DNA of 64,000 nt from Bacillus sp. Marseille-P3661 (lineage in GTDB: Bacteria; Bacillota; Bacilli; Bacillales; Bacillaceae_J), in the NCBI RefSeq assembly GCF_900240995.1, contig NZ_LT965955.1, positions 1 to 64,000 of the forward strand, given 5' to 3'. The notes under the pieces were generated by a model. It saw nothing but the letters and a program-made list of their open reading frames with translations. It was not told the origin of the DNA and ran no database searches. Made by a program: the position numbers and the translations under genes. Below are positions 1-11,274 of this stretch, piece after piece (positions within the stretch are counted from its first letter, which is position 1; the number at the start of each line of letters is the position of its first letter).

Positions 1-106
1 CCGCCGCTGAATCAGAGGAGCAAGCTCCTCGTCATCCGCTCGACTTGCATGTATTAGGCACGCCGCCAGCGTTCGTCCTGAGCCAGGATCAAACTCTCCG
101 AAAAGG
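1..106 (-). rRNA. rrs: 16S rRNA, 5' end only (operon runs off the left edge)
   Basis: The first ~105 bases are the complement of the start of a bacterial 16S rRNA, including the conserved GAGAGTTTGATCCTGG region near position 90. They match the 5' end of the complete 16S gene ending at 62876 over the whole available stretch, and the similarity continues into the leader as far as about 199. Only the 5' end is present; the rest of this operon lies beyond position 1. Confidence 0.95.
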
Positions 107-216
107 GTTTGATTGCTCAAACTTAAAACTGACTTGGTTGTTGAACGTAGTTCAACTTGTTTTGCACGCTTGACATTTTGTTTAGTTTTCAAAGAACATT
201 TTTAGCGACAAAAGTT

Positions 217-321
217 ATTTTAACATAACTCACGACCGCTGTCAATAACTTATTTTTTCGTTGCAGTCAATCTCTTTAACAGCAACTTTTATATATTATC
301 ACGTTTAACTTTTTCCGTCAA
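217..321 (-). promoter_or_regulatory. Tandem promoters of the left rRNA operon
   Basis: Two sigma-A promoters read leftward into the 16S leader. The downstream one has TTGACA at 240-245, a 17-bp spacer and TAAAAT at 217-222. The upstream one has TTGACG at 316-321, a 17-bp spacer and TAATAT at 293-298. Tandem promoters are usual for Bacillus rRNA operons. A boxA-like antitermination sequence (TGTTCTTTGAAAA on the minus strand) follows at 185-197. The rest of 109-617 holds no gene, and no clear terminator for lysS is seen in it. Confidence 0.7.
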
Positions 322-617
322 CACTTATTTTTCATAAGAGTATATCTCTTGACGACGAATTCTAATATACCAATTATTGATGAGAAGATCAAGTTCTTTT
401 TAAAGATATTTTATTAATTATAGCACTTTAATACCGTAAGCACTTCCTATGAATCATATAACGAAACTCCACCTTTGATAATATTAACTATTGTTTGGAA
501 TGTTATGCATAAAATAAGGGACCGCTATCCTTGGCAGTACATTCAGAATTCCAAAAACACTTTTTTCTAAATGTTACTCCAAAAAATAGTAGGCCCCTAT
601 AGAATTTCAAAGAAATA

Positions 618-2105
<1,488 letters not shown>

Positions 2106-2232
2106 TTAAATCAACTCCAAACTAAATTTTTCAATATTAAAAAACTAACACTCTAAAATTGCTACCTCTGAACGCATGGATACTGTTAAAACACAAAACA
2201 TTATGTATTATTTTAGTCTACTTTATTTTAAC

Positions 2233-2261
2233 AAAAAACTGCCAGTCGAAACTGGCAGTAT
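2233..2261 (-). terminator. Terminator of the folate/dusB operon
   Basis: A perfect 9-bp stem (ACTGCCAGT / ACTGGCAGT) with a 4-base loop is followed by a T-run on the minus strand. It lies just past the dusB stop and separates the operon from lysS. Confidence 0.85.
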
Positions 2262-2315
2262 TGAAAATTATCTCACGGGTATTATATGGGACAGCTACAA
2301 TGTTGTCAAATAAAT

Positions 2316-3317
2316 TTATACAACCTTCAAGTCTATTATTTCGTCTTGTTCTAAAAATGATACGTATTGCTCCAATAAGGATATAAGATCAGCTCTTGTA
2401 TTACACTCATTTATGGAGTTACGAACCTTCGCATTTCCACGAATTCCTTTTAAATACCAAGCTGCATGTTTTCTCATCTCCATTATAGCTACTTTTTCGC
2501 CTTTTAATTCAATTAAGCGATCAGCATGCAGAAGACACACGTCAATTTTCTCTTTCGGTGTAGGTTCACCCATTAACTCGCCAGTTTCTAGATATTTAAC
2601 AGTACGGTAAATTACCCAAGGATTTCCTAATGCAGCACGGCCTATCATTACTCCATCACAACCTGTTAACTCTAACATCCGCTTTGCATCTTCAGGCGTT
2701 TGAACATCACCATTACCAATAATAGGTATATTAACAGATTCCTTTACTTGCTTAATAATATCCCAGTTAGCATGCCCTTCATACATTTGAACACGCGTTC
2801 TACCGTGTAATGAAACAGCTTTCCCTCCAGCCCGCTCAACTGCTTGGGCATTTTCAATCGCATAAATATGGTCTTCATCCCAACCCATACGCATTTTTAC
2901 TGTTACAGGTAAATCCACCGCATCAACTACAGAAGCTACCATTTCGTAAATTTTATTTGGATCAAGCAGCCACTTTGCACCTGCATCAGCCTTCGTTATT
3001 TTAGGTACAGGGCATCCCATATTTATATCAATGATATCCGCGTTTGTATTTTGCTCTACAAACTTAGCAGCATTTACTAATGTTTCTTTCTCACCGCCAA
3101 AGATTTGCAAGCTTAATGGTTTCTCTCGTTCATCCATATATAACATATTTAACGTTTTCTCATTTTTATGGAGGATTGCTTTGTCACTTACCATTTCGGC
3201 ACACACTAACCCTGCACCAAACTCTTTAACTGTAAGACGAAAAGCAGAGTTACAAACTCCAGCCATAGGCGCTAGGACAACAGGGTTTTTCATTGTTATA
3301 TCGCCGATTTTTAGCAC
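2316..3317 (-). CDS. dusB: tRNA-dihydrouridine synthase, DusB family
   Basis: FMN-dependent reduction of uridine to dihydrouridine in tRNA. The TIM-barrel protein shows the APMAGV start of strand 1 and the INMGCPVPK motif with the catalytic cysteine near residue 100. With the GTG start at 3317 (AGAGGTG six bases upstream) it has 333 residues, the length I recall for B. subtilis YacF. An upstream start at 3362 would overlap folK and has no better ribosome site. It is the last gene of the folate operon; the small regulator gene yazB usually found between folK and this gene is absent here. Confidence 0.93.
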   Translation of the reverse strand: MLKIGDITMKNPVVLAPMAGVCNSAFRLTVKEFGAGLVCAEMVSDKAILHKNEKTLNMLYMDEREKPLSLQIFGGEKETLVNAAKFVEQNTNADIIDINMGCPVPKITKADAGAKWLLDPNKIYEMVASVVDAVDLPVTVKMRMGWDEDHIYAIENAQAVERAGGKAVSLHGRTRVQMYEGHANWDIIKQVKESVNIPIIGNGDVQTPEDAKRMLELTGCDGVMIGRAALGNPWVIYRTVKYLETGELMGEPTPKEKIDVCLLHADRLIELKGEKVAIMEMRKHAAWYLKGIRGNAKVRNSINECNTRADLISLLEQYVSFLEQDEIIDLKVV

Positions 3318-3342
3318 TAGATTCACCTCTTTACTAATGATA

Positions 3343-3864
3343 TTATAACGTTTTTTCAACAACTGTAAAAGCTACCTTCTCTTTTGGTTGAAAGACAGCT
3401 ATTCCCTCTTTATCCGGTAAATCTCGAGTATCTATATGATATTTATCGATAAGTCCCTCGTTTATCTCTAACAAAGGAATGATAACAAACGCTCTTTCAA
3501 ACATTCTTGGGTGTGGAACAATTAACTGCTCCGACTCTATATTTTCATCATTAAAGAGCAAAATGTCAAGATCTATTGTACGCGGACCCCATCGCTGCTC
3601 TCTTTTTCGACCAAGAGCATTTTCTATTTCCTGGGTAACTTCTATCAATTCATAAGGATTTAATGTTGTATTCAAACAAAGGACCATATTAAGAAAATTA
3701 GGTTGATCCGTGAATCCCACTGGTTCCGTTTCATAAATTGAAGAGTAAGCTACTACGATAACACCTGGATTTTTATCCAGTAATTTAATAGCACTCTTTA
3801 TATAGTCGAGCCGATCACCTTGATTTGTACCGAGCGCAACGTAAACTTCGTTCTTCATATTCAT
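3343..3864 (-). CDS. folK: HPPK: 2-amino-4-hydroxy-6-hydroxymethyldihydropteridine pyrophosphokinase
   Basis: Transfers pyrophosphate from ATP to hydroxymethyl-dihydropterin, the step before dihydropteroate synthase. Seen in the 173-residue protein are the N-terminal ALGTNQGDR segment, YSSIYETEPVG, and the family signature WGPRTIDLDILLF with its metal-binding DLD. The start overlaps the end of folB by 4 bp, and GAGGT sits 8 bases upstream of the ATG, so the two genes are translationally coupled. Confidence 0.96.
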   Translation of the reverse strand: MNMKNEVYVALGTNQGDRLDYIKSAIKLLDKNPGVIVVAYSSIYETEPVGFTDQPNFLNMVLCLNTTLNPYELIEVTQEIENALGRKREQRWGPRTIDLDILLFNDENIESEQLIVPHPRMFERAFVIIPLLEINEGLIDKYHIDTRDLPDKEGIAVFQPKEKVAFTVVEKTL

Positions 3865-4226
3865 ACTACTCTACCTCTTTTAATTTCTACCGCAACAGAT
3901 TCGTAATAACCGGGAATTGGAGGGTCTGGTTTAATAATAGTAACCGTGCAGAACAAAATCGTTTCAAACTGTTGTAATAATGCAGTCGCTACTTTCTCAG
4001 CTACTGTTTCAATTAGCTTAACAGGCTTACCCTCCACTATATCTCTAATTGTAGAGTACACCTCTGCATAATTTACTGTCTCGGATAAATCATCTGTTTG
4101 ACCTGCCTTTGCAAGATCAAGCTCTAAAACTATATCAACGATAAAGCGTTGTCCTAATTTATTTTCTTCCTGAAATGCACCATGATAACCATAGAAAGTC
4201 ATCTTATTTAAATAAATTTTATCCAT
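3861..4226 (-). CDS. folB: Dihydroneopterin aldolase
   Basis: Converts dihydroneopterin to hydroxymethyl-dihydropterin plus glycolaldehyde in folate synthesis. The 121-residue protein has the family features: YGYHGAFQEE near the N-terminus with the active-site glutamate, the ETVNYAEVY segment around residues 65-75, the LIETVAEKVA helix, and the C-terminal KPDPPIPG motif. It overlaps folP by 8 bp and folK by 4 bp, so the order folP-folB-folK is tightly coupled. Confidence 0.95.
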   Translation of the reverse strand: MDKIYLNKMTFYGYHGAFQEENKLGQRFIVDIVLELDLAKAGQTDDLSETVNYAEVYSTIRDIVEGKPVKLIETVAEKVATALLQQFETILFCTVTIIKPDPPIPGYYESVAVEIKRGRVV

Positions 4227-5106
4227 GCTTTACCACTCTTTTTCCTAACATAGCATCCATCATTCGGGCCATTCTTGTCATTTCTTTTACATCATGAACT
4301 CGGACCATATGACAGCCTCTTTCAATGCCTAAGCAAACAGTTGCTCCAGTGCCTTCCATGCGTTCCTCTGGCGGTAAATCTAATGCTTGGCCAATCATAG
4401 ATTTTCTCGAAGTAGCTAAAAGCACTGGGTATCCCAATTCAACCAGTTTATTTAAATTGCGCATAACTTCTAGGTTTTGCTCAAATGTTTTACCGAACCC
4501 TATACCTGGGTCAAGGATAATGTTTTCATCTTTTACACCGGCACTTTTTGCTATCTGTATACTTTCTAGTAAATCAGATTGTATGTCCTTCATCAGATTT
4601 TGATAATTTGTGTTATCCCGATTGTGCATTAGAATGATAGGTACATCAAGGTGTGCCGCTACAGATGCTATTTTAGGATCGGCCTTAGCTCCCCATATAT
4701 CATTAATTATATGTGCACCTGCCTCTATAGATTGACGGGCTACCTCTGATTTATATGTATCAATTGATATTGGCTTATTAACTTTTTTAGATTGCAGGGC
4801 TTCGATTACTGGTAAAACACGAGCTAACTCTTCTTCATCCGATATTTTCTCGTAACCCGGCCTTGTTGATTCACCACCTAAATCAATTATGTCTGCACCA
4901 TTTGAAATCATACTTTCGGCATGGCGTACAGCTGTTTCTATATTTGTATACCTTCCTCCGTCTGAAAAAGAATCCGGGGTAACATTAAGAATTCCCATGA
5001 TCCACGTTTTTTCGTTCATATCCAGCATTTGATTTCCACAACGTACGTGTAAGGATTTCATTTGTACATCCATCCAATCTCTTAGAGTACTTCCGCCTTT
5101 GACCAT
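4219..5106 (-). CDS. folP: Dihydropteroate synthase (sulfonamide target)
   Basis: Joins hydroxymethyl-dihydropterin pyrophosphate with p-aminobenzoate to give dihydropteroate. The TIM barrel shows MGILNVTPDSFSDGG around residues 37-51, GGESTRPG, SIDTYKSEV, and the C-terminal RVHDVKEM region. The start is uncertain: this frame begins inside pabC (25-bp overlap), and the conserved core starts only around residue 30, so an internal ATG about 11 to 30 codons later is possible. The product acts directly on the output of pabB, pabA and pabC upstream. Confidence 0.95.
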   Translation of the reverse strand: MVKGGSTLRDWMDVQMKSLHVRCGNQMLDMNEKTWIMGILNVTPDSFSDGGRYTNIETAVRHAESMISNGADIIDLGGESTRPGYEKISDEEELARVLPVIEALQSKKVNKPISIDTYKSEVARQSIEAGAHIINDIWGAKADPKIASVAAHLDVPIILMHNRDNTNYQNLMKDIQSDLLESIQIAKSAGVKDENIILDPGIGFGKTFEQNLEVMRNLNKLVELGYPVLLATSRKSMIGQALDLPPEERMEGTGATVCLGIERGCHMVRVHDVKEMTRMARMMDAMLGKRVVKHG

Positions 5107-5942
5107 AATTTCTTTTGCTTATAATACTGATACAAATCTGAAACCTTATTTGTAATACTTCCTTTTCCACCTGGCAGAACCTGTCCGTTTATTCCTATTA
5201 AAGGTACAACTTCTTGAATAGAATTTGTTACAAACGCTTCATCACAATCAATTAAAGTCTCCTTTTCATAATAGCCTACTTCGTATTTAATATTTAGCTT
5301 TTGTAATAACGTTAGAACAAATTCGCGTGTTATTCCATTTAGTAACCCCGTTCCGCTATCAGGAGTATAAACTACTCTATTCTTAATCCAAAAGATATTC
5401 GAAACAATACCTTCACATACAAAGCCCTGTTCATTTAAAAAAAGGCCTTCTTTTGAAGAATCGTCCCCAATCTCACGTTTGGCAAGGATATTATTTAAAT
5501 AATGGTGGGATTTCAATCTATAGGAGCCTTCCGGTGTGTTTCTTCTAGTTCTTAACAAAACCGCTTCTTTTTCAAGCATATGACTTTTAGCTAAGGGCTT
5601 TATGTAGATGATGGTTGTAGGAGACTCGTAAGCTCTTGTTTGGAGCCCAACCTCGCCAGTTCCTGCCGAAACATTTAGTCTTATGTAGGCATGCGAAAGA
5701 CCATTTGCCTTAAGCAACTGGTCTAACACACTTACTATTTTATTCGTATCATAATCCCACTTTATATTTAACTCTACTAAGCCTTTTTTCAGGCGATGAA
5801 TATGGTCTTCTAGCAAAAATGGATGCCCTTCATCTACTCGAAAAGTTTCGAATAAACCAAGTCCATACATAAAACCATGATCAAAAGGGGAAATTTTCAC
5901 TAGATTTTGATCAATTATTTCACCATTTATATAGACGTACAT
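5082..5942 (-). CDS. pabC: 4-amino-4-deoxychorismate lyase
   Basis: PLP-dependent fold-type IV enzyme that splits aminodeoxychorismate into p-aminobenzoate and pyruvate. Visible features are the LKSHHYLNN segment carrying the PLP lysine (around residue 143), the N-terminal [16 protein letters not shown] motif, and the C-terminal [14 protein letters not shown] motif of the family. It has 286 residues. The ATG has GGAG seven bases upstream and overlaps the end of pabA by 16 bp. D-amino-acid and branched-chain aminotransferases share this fold, but the position between pabA and folP settles the assignment. Confidence 0.93.
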   Translation of the reverse strand: MYVYINGEIIDQNLVKISPFDHGFMYGLGLFETFRVDEGHPFLLEDHIHRLKKGLVELNIKWDYDTNKIVSVLDQLLKANGLSHAYIRLNVSAGTGEVGLQTRAYESPTTIIYIKPLAKSHMLEKEAVLLRTRRNTPEGSYRLKSHHYLNNILAKREIGDDSSKEGLFLNEQGFVCEGIVSNIFWIKNRVVYTPDSGTGLLNGITREFVLTLLQKLNIKYEVGYYEKETLIDCDEAFVTNSIQEVVPLIGINGQVLPGGKGSITNKVSDLYQYYKQKKLWSKAEVL

Positions 5943-6517
5943 TTATTATCTCCATATGAATTAATAAAATTTTGAAGCATCTCTTTACCAAAAGACGTAA
6001 TAATCGACTCGGGATGAAATTGTACACCTTCAATAGGAAGTTCTTTATGCCTTATAGCCATAATTTCATCCTCTTTAGTCCATGCTGAAATTTCAAAACA
6101 ATCTGGCAATGTTTCCTTTTTAACTATCAACGAATGATATCTAGTTGCTGTAAACGGGTTATTTAAACCGGAAAAAATGGTTTTGTTGTCATGATACATC
6201 TCAGAAGTTTTACCATGCATTAGTCGCTCTGCTCGAACAACATCTCCTCCAAATACTTGGGCAATTGATTGATGACCAAGGCATACTCCGAAGATTGGAA
6301 TTTTTCCAGCGAAGGCACGTATGGCTTCCATACTAATTCCCGCTTCATTTGGACTGCATGGACCTGGAGAAATCATTAAAAATTGTGGGTTTAACTCCTC
6401 AATTTCAGCAATGGTTATTTCATCATTTCTTTTCACAACTAGCTCTTGACCTAATTCCCCTAAATACTGTACTAAATTAAACGTAAATGAATCATAGTTA
6501 TCAATCATTAAAATCAT
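5927..6517 (-). CDS. pabA: Aminodeoxychorismate/anthranilate synthase glutamine amidotransferase subunit
   Basis: Class I glutamine amidotransferase that supplies ammonia to PabB. The sequence shows [11 protein letters not shown] at the start, [12 protein letters not shown], the nucleophile elbow GVCLGHQSI with the catalytic cysteine near residue 80, and the HFHPES-type QFHPESI with the catalytic His and Glu. The ATG at 6517 has AGAGGTG six bases upstream and is preferred to a GTG three codons earlier that lies in the ribosome site. In B. subtilis the same subunit also serves anthranilate synthase; whether that holds here cannot be seen. Confidence 0.95.
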   Translation of the reverse strand: MILMIDNYDSFTFNLVQYLGELGQELVVKRNDEITIAEIEELNPQFLMISPGPCSPNEAGISMEAIRAFAGKIPIFGVCLGHQSIAQVFGGDVVRAERLMHGKTSEMYHDNKTIFSGLNNPFTATRYHSLIVKKETLPDCFEISAWTKEDEIMAIRHKELPIEGVQFHPESIITSFGKEMLQNFINSYGDNKCTSI

Positions 6518-6556
6518 TCCGCTCACCTCTGCTCAGCTATTTCTTTTTTTAAAAGA

Positions 6557-8020
6557 TTATTTTGAAAATGCTTTCCTAGTTAAATCCAGGTTAAAACATT
6601 GCTCACTTAATTCTTTCGCCTTCCACAATGCTTTTCCCTTCTTTAATGATTCATTGTACTCTGCTTTTGGATTTGAATCAACTACTATTCCTGCTCCAGC
6701 TTGTACATGACACATATGATCTTTAACAATCATGGTTCGAATTGCGATATTTAACTCCATATCTTCACTAAAACTGATCCATCCTATCGATCCAGTGTAC
6801 AATCCTCTTCTCACAGGTTCCAACTCTTCAATAATTTCCATTGTCCGAACTTTAGGCGCCCCCGTAATTGTACCACCTGGGAATACTGCTTCAATGATTT
6901 CATATGGACCTTTACTTTCATCCACCTCTCCTATTACATTTGAAACAATATGCATTACATGTGAATAACGCTCAATTACCATAAACTCATTCACTTGAAC
7001 AGTACCAAACTTACAGACACGTCCTAAATCATTTCTTTCAAGATCAACAAGCATTACATGCTCTGCTTTTTCCTTTTCGTTTTGAATAAGTTCCTCTGCT
7101 AATTTTGTATCCTCTTCATCATTCGCTCCACGAGAGCGCGTCCCTGCGATTGGACGAGTGCTTACTTTATTGCCCTTTTTCTTAATAAGCAATTCAGGTG
7201 AACCACTTACAATTTGAAACTCAGGAAATTGAATGTAAGCCATATATGGAGAAGGGTTGATTTCTCTTAGTTTTTTATAAATTTCAAAAGCAGATGTAAG
7301 TAATGGTTCAGACTGACGAACAGACAGATTCACTTGAAATACATCACCGTCTGTTATATAGTCTTGTATTTTTGTTACTGATTCTATAAATCTATCTTTA
7401 GAGAATAAAACTTCCCTTTGTCCATCATTTCTACTTAAGTCATTTAAATTAGCGTTATACTCTTTATGATGTGTTCCATCTTGATTTATCCAAAACTGCT
7501 CAAAAGCTTTTAATTTTATTTCTGCATCAGCTAGCTGATTATCTATGTAATGGGTCATTAACCATAATGAACTATCGTGATGATCAAATACAACCAAATC
7601 ATCGTATACATAGAAGTATAAATCAGGGGTTTCTAAATCATCTTTTGCTATTGACGGAATTTCCTCTATACATCTAACATAATCGTAGCTGATATAACCT
7701 ATTGCACCACCCTGAAATTCTGGGTATTCCGGAACAAATTCCGTTTTGAAGTATTTCATCCACTCCTTCATGATAATTAAAGGTTTACCTTTATGTATTT
7801 CCTTATTGCCATCAAACTCGATAATTACCTCATTATCCTTTCCTTTGATAACAGCTATAGGCTCAAGGCCTAATATGTTATAGCGCCCATCTCGCCCACT
7901 TTCTAACAGAGCATGGTGTGGGTATTTTCTAGATGCATCTTCATACATATCAAACCATTTTTCGATACTGTATGGAATTTTTTTAGCAAGACATTTCCTG
8001 CTTTTCATTCTTAATTTCAC
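6557..8020 (-). CDS. pabB: Aminodeoxychorismate synthase, component I
   Basis: Converts chorismate and ammonia to aminodeoxychorismate, the first committed step to p-aminobenzoate. The 487-residue chorismate-binding protein has the C-terminal signatures RPIAGTRSRG and PGGTITGAPKVRTM and the metal-site glutamates around YNESLKKGKALWKAKE. The motif reads PIAGT, the form also seen in anthranilate synthase, not PIKGT as in E. coli PabB; I recall B. subtilis being similar. The start is GTG with AGGAG seven bases upstream. It is first in the pab/fol operon, and its neighbours support PabB over TrpE. Confidence 0.93.
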   Translation of the reverse strand: MKLRMKSRKCLAKKIPYSIEKWFDMYEDASRKYPHHALLESGRDGRYNILGLEPIAVIKGKDNEVIIEFDGNKEIHKGKPLIIMKEWMKYFKTEFVPEYPEFQGGAIGYISYDYVRCIEEIPSIAKDDLETPDLYFYVYDDLVVFDHHDSSLWLMTHYIDNQLADAEIKLKAFEQFWINQDGTHHKEYNANLNDLSRNDGQREVLFSKDRFIESVTKIQDYITDGDVFQVNLSVRQSEPLLTSAFEIYKKLREINPSPYMAYIQFPEFQIVSGSPELLIKKKGNKVSTRPIAGTRSRGANDEEDTKLAEELIQNEKEKAEHVMLVDLERNDLGRVCKFGTVQVNEFMVIERYSHVMHIVSNVIGEVDESKGPYEIIEAVFPGGTITGAPKVRTMEIIEELEPVRRGLYTGSIGWISFSEDMELNIAIRTMIVKDHMCHVQAGAGIVVDSNPKAEYNESLKKGKALWKAKELSEQCFNLDLTRKAFSK

Positions 8021-8152
8021 TATGTCACTCCTCTAATGATGTTTATGTTAAGTATATGAAAATTCAGGTTAATACAAAAGTAATTTCTTTAACAGATATC
8101 CCGTTACTTGCTAAAAGACAATCTAAAGATGTCTCTTCAGTATATATTACAG

Positions 8153-8188
8153 AAAAACAGCCCTCTTTATACAAAGAGGGCTGTTTAA
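8153..8188 (-). terminator. Terminator after cysK
   Basis: A strong GC-rich stem (AAACAGCCCTCTTT paired with AAAGAGGGCTGTTT) directly follows the cysK stop, and a T-run follows it on the minus strand. It isolates cysK from the pab/fol operon, whose promoter should lie between here and 8020. Confidence 0.9.
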
Positions 8189-8194
8189 GATAAA

Positions 8195-9118
8195 TTAGTC
8201 TTCAAATTGATATAATGGAGTACTTAAATAACGTTCTCCGTTACTAGGCAATACCGCTAATACTTTCTTACCTTTTCCTAGCTCTTTAGCAATCTTTAGG
8301 GCAGCAAATATAGCAGCACCTGAAGAAATACCGCCAAGGATTCCTTCTTCACGCGCAGCACGGCGTGCATATTCAAACGCTTCTTCATTTTTTACAGTAA
8401 CTACTTCATGGTATACGTCAGTATCTAAAATAGCTGGCACGAATCCTGCTCCAATACCTTGGATTTTATGAGGGCCTGGTTTTCCACCTGATAATATTGC
8501 TGAATCAGTAGGTTCAACCGCATAAATTTTAATACCAGGGTAGTTTTCCTTTAACACTTTTCCTGCACCAGTAATAGTACCACCAGTACCAATACCAGAA
8601 ATGAAGGCATCTAGCTGATCGCCCATTTGTTCAACAATTTCTTTACCTGTTGTTTGACGGTGAACTTCCGGGTTAGCTGGATTTTCGAATTGTTGTGGCA
8701 TAAAATAGCCGTGTTCCTTCACAAGCTCTACCGCTTTAGCAATTGCCCCTTTCATACCTTCTGCACCTGGAGTAAGCACTAATTCTGCTCCATATGCACG
8801 TAATAAATTACGGCGTTCCATACTCATTGTATCAGGCATTACTAATACAGCTTTTAATCCCTTAGCAGCAGCAACCATTGCTAAACCAATCCCTGTGTTC
8901 CCACTTGTTGGTTCTACAATTGTGTCACCTTCTTTTAATTCACCTTTTTCGATAGCTGCATTAATCATCGCAAGCGCAATTCGGTCTTTTACAGAACTAC
9001 CTGGGTTCATATATTCTAACTTTAAATAAACATCTGCACTATTCTCATCTGTTAAACGGTTTAGCTTAACAATCGGTGTAAATCCTATTAATTCCTCTAC
9101 TGAATTGACTACTCGCAT
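8195..9118 (-). CDS. cysK: Cysteine synthase (O-acetylserine sulfhydrylase)
   Basis: PLP enzyme that makes cysteine from O-acetylserine and sulfide. The sequence shows the PLP lysine in [11 protein letters not shown] (around residue 43), the substrate loop [12 protein letters not shown], the phosphate-binding [11 protein letters not shown], and [10 protein letters not shown] near the C-terminus. With the ATG at 9118, preceded by GGAG at eight bases, it has 307 residues and aligns from the first residue with B. subtilis CysK. A sigma-A-like TTGACA lies about 90 bases upstream but its -10 is poor. It appears to be a single-gene unit. Confidence 0.95.
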   Translation of the reverse strand: MRVVNSVEELIGFTPIVKLNRLTDENSADVYLKLEYMNPGSSVKDRIALAMINAAIEKGELKEGDTIVEPTSGNTGIGLAMVAAAKGLKAVLVMPDTMSMERRNLLRAYGAELVLTPGAEGMKGAIAKAVELVKEHGYFMPQQFENPANPEVHRQTTGKEIVEQMGDQLDAFISGIGTGGTITGAGKVLKENYPGIKIYAVEPTDSAILSGGKPGPHKIQGIGAGFVPAILDTDVYHEVVTVKNEEAFEYARRAAREEGILGGISSGAAIFAALKIAKELGKGKKVLAVLPSNGERYLSTPLYQFED

Positions 9119-9228
9119 TTCATCCACTCCAATACCAAGTATTTTTATTGGTTTTAAAAGATTTAATATCTAAAACGTACCAAGTTTTCTGCAAATTGTC
9201 AATTAATTTAACTTAGTTTTCATAAAAG

Positions 9229-10137
9229 TTAATATAATACTTCTACCCCAAGTTCCGACCAAAGATTTTCCGGGGAATAATTGCCTTCTGTTTGTTGGAG
9301 AGCCATTTGTCGGCGTATTTGATCTTTTACTTCTGAAAAAGTGTAGTTTTTACCCTCTACAGCATCCTGTAAAAATAAAATCACAAAACCTTCCTCGGTT
9401 TTAAATGGTTGTCTGCTCCATGTTCCAACGTTCATGTTTTTTACTTGTTCAATATATTCAGGTGGAACATAATCACTATTTTCTGAGACATAGCCTACGT
9501 TTCCGCCTTGACTGGCAGAAAAAACATCAATTGAACGTTCCATTGCAAGTGCGTTAAATTCTGAGCCATTATTTAATTCTTTAATTACCGAGCTAGCCTC
9601 CTCTAAAGAGCTAACTACAATTTTTGCTAAATGGTAAGATGAAGGAAGATTATAAAGCTGCTTATTTTCCTCGTAATAGGCTTCCAACTCAGTTTCTGAA
9701 ATCACTACATCCTTTGTCAACAGCTCGTCAAGTAGAAGCGAATACTCAATTTCCTTTTTCCAATCCTCTTCATTAACTGTCGGGGTATTATCAAAATTAT
9801 CTGAGGCAATTCCTTTTAAAAAGTTCATTTCTCTTTCTATCTCTTGATCTGAAATCGTGATGTTCTCTTTATCCGCTAATTGAAATACAACTTCATGATT
9901 AATTAAGTTTTTTAGCATATTCATACCATAATTATTCTCTAGCTGACTCATTAAATCAGAGTAATAAATCTTTTTATCTCCTACTGTTGCAATAATTCGG
10001 TTTTCATGTTGATTTCCGGAAATATTTGACCCGGTAGTTTCCATTGCTGAATTCTTATACTTTTGCATAGCGTTTAAAGTAAAACCGTTTGTTATAAGAA
10101 GGATTAAAATTATTCCCCATAAAATATTTTTATTCAA
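9229..10137 (-). CDS. yacD: Membrane-anchored PrsA-like peptidyl-prolyl isomerase (YacD type)
   Basis: Predicted extracytoplasmic foldase. The 302-residue protein starts with a hydrophobic segment (about residues 5-20) without a lipobox cysteine, so it is probably membrane-anchored and not a lipoprotein as PrsA is. A SurA-like N-terminal helical region follows, then a parvulin-type rotamase domain around residues 155-255 (YHLAKIVVSS, GSEFNALA, QGGNVGYVS, VILFL). The start is TTG with GGGGGG five bases upstream. Its place between hslO and cysK matches B. subtilis yacD. The substrate is unknown. Confidence 0.85.
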   Translation of the reverse strand: MNKNILWGIILILLITNGFTLNAMQKYKNSAMETTGSNISGNQHENRIIATVGDKKIYYSDLMSQLENNYGMNMLKNLINHEVVFQLADKENITISDQEIEREMNFLKGIASDNFDNTPTVNEEDWKKEIEYSLLLDELLTKDVVISETELEAYYEENKQLYNLPSSYHLAKIVVSSLEEASSVIKELNNGSEFNALAMERSIDVFSASQGGNVGYVSENSDYVPPEYIEQVKNMNVGTWSRQPFKTEEGFVILFLQDAVEGKNYTFSEVKDQIRRQMALQQTEGNYSPENLWSELGVEVLY

Positions 10138-10273
10138 AGTATCCCCCCAATTTCTCCTCTACCAGCATATGTAGATAAACTCGAACCCACTAGGTATATT
10201 AAATGCCAAATTTGCTACACATAACAAGACAGGCCGTGGAGTGGGCAATATTTAAGGCACTTTCGCTGTTCGG

Positions 10274-10397
10274 TTTGTCCAGCTACAGCGCCTAGCCCCT
10301 CGGGGTCAAATATCCTTCCTCCTTCGGAAGTCTTTCGACTTCTTCGTCGGAAGAACATTTGCCTGTCGGGGCTGACCAAGGCGCATTCGCTTTTCGA
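10274..10397 (-). repeat. Structured intergenic element with inverted ends, next to hslO
   Basis: A GC-richer 124-bp stretch lies immediately past the hslO stop. Its ends are interrupted inverted repeats: GCGCCTAGCCCC at 10288-10299 against GGGGCT at 10368-10373 and AAGGCGC at 10378-10384. The centre can fold into a second hairpin (CTTCGGAAGTC / GACTTCTTCG). It resembles a repeat I remember scattered between genes of Bacillus and Geobacillus genomes; that is from memory and unchecked. No transposase is near. It may act as the 3' end of the hslO transcript. Confidence 0.55.
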
Positions 10398-10398
10398 T

Positions 10399-11274
10399 TT
10401 AAAACTTTGTTTTTTCGTAGAGCTCTCCCAATTCTTCTTTCGAGAAATGATATTTTTCATTGCAAAAGTGGCATTGCGCTTCAGCTTTGCCATCCTCCTC
10501 AATCATATCTCTGATTTCATCAGCGCCCAAACTGATCATAGCATTCTCTATTCTTTCTCGGGAGCAAGGACAAGTAAACGAAACTGGCATTTTTTCAAGT
10601 ATCTTAACTTCCCCTAACAACTTTTCAAGAATCTGTTCTGGTGTTAAGCCATCTTGAATCAATCTAGAAATAGGTGGTATCGTTTGGATTTGCTTTTCAA
10701 CTTTATCAATAGTCTCATCATCAGTTCCAGGCATTAATTGAATTACAAAACCACCCGCGGCTAATATGGATGAATCCGGATTCACCAATACCCCAACACC
10801 TACAGCTGAAGGTATTTGCTCAGATGTAGCGAAATAATAGGTGAAATCCTCACCTAGTTCTCCTGATACAATTGGTACCTGCCCGGTGAAATGATCCCGC
10901 ATTCCCAGGTCTTTCACCACTGTTAAAAATCCATCTGTACCAACAGCACGTGCAACGTCCAATTTACCATGTGCATTTAAATCAAAGTGAACATGGGGAT
11001 TTGATACATACCCCCGTACCTCTCCTTTAGCATTCGCATCTACTAAAATTGAACCAATCGGACCTCCACCTTCAATCTTAACGGTAATCTTATTATCACC
11101 CTTTAACATTGCCCCTAACATTGTGGTTGCCATCATTGAGCGGCCTAAAGCTGCTGATGCAGTTGGCCATGTATCATGGCGTCTTTGTCCCTCACCAACC
11201 ATTTCCGTAGCAGTAATTGCATACGCCCTTACTTGACCATCATACGCTAAAGCCTTTATTAAATAATCAGACAT
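10399..11274 (-). CDS. hslO: Redox-regulated chaperone Hsp33
   Basis: Holdase chaperone switched on by oxidation of a zinc centre. The C-terminal zinc motif is intact: CPC around residues 236-238 and CHFC about 30 residues later. The 291-residue length is normal. The ATG has AGGAG eight bases upstream, inside the end of coaX (8-bp overlap), so the pair is probably co-transcribed with coaX. Confidence 0.96.
   Translation of the reverse strand: MSDYLIKALAYDGQVRAYAITATEMVGEGQRRHDTWPTASAALGRSMMATTMLGAMLKGDNKITVKIEGGGPIGSILVDANAKGEVRGYVSNPHVHFDLNAHGKLDVARAVGTDGFLTVVKDLGMRDHFTGQVPIVSGELGEDFTYYFATSEQIPSAVGVGVLVNPDSSILAAGGFVIQLMPGTDDETIDKVEKQIQTIPPISRLIQDGLTPEQILEKLLGEVKILEKMPVSFTCPCSRERIENAMISLGADEIRDMIEEDGKAEAQCHFCNEKYHFSKEELGELYEKTKF

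Noticed and set aside
2106-2315. T-box leader for lysS
   Set aside because: No T-box core (TGGNACCGCG-like) and no specifier stem seen; the only structure is the terminator of the preceding operon.
10215-10502. Minus-strand open frame of 95 codons after hslO
   Set aside because: It overlaps the 3' end of hslO in another frame and otherwise translates the structured repeat element; no ribosome site and no family resemblance.
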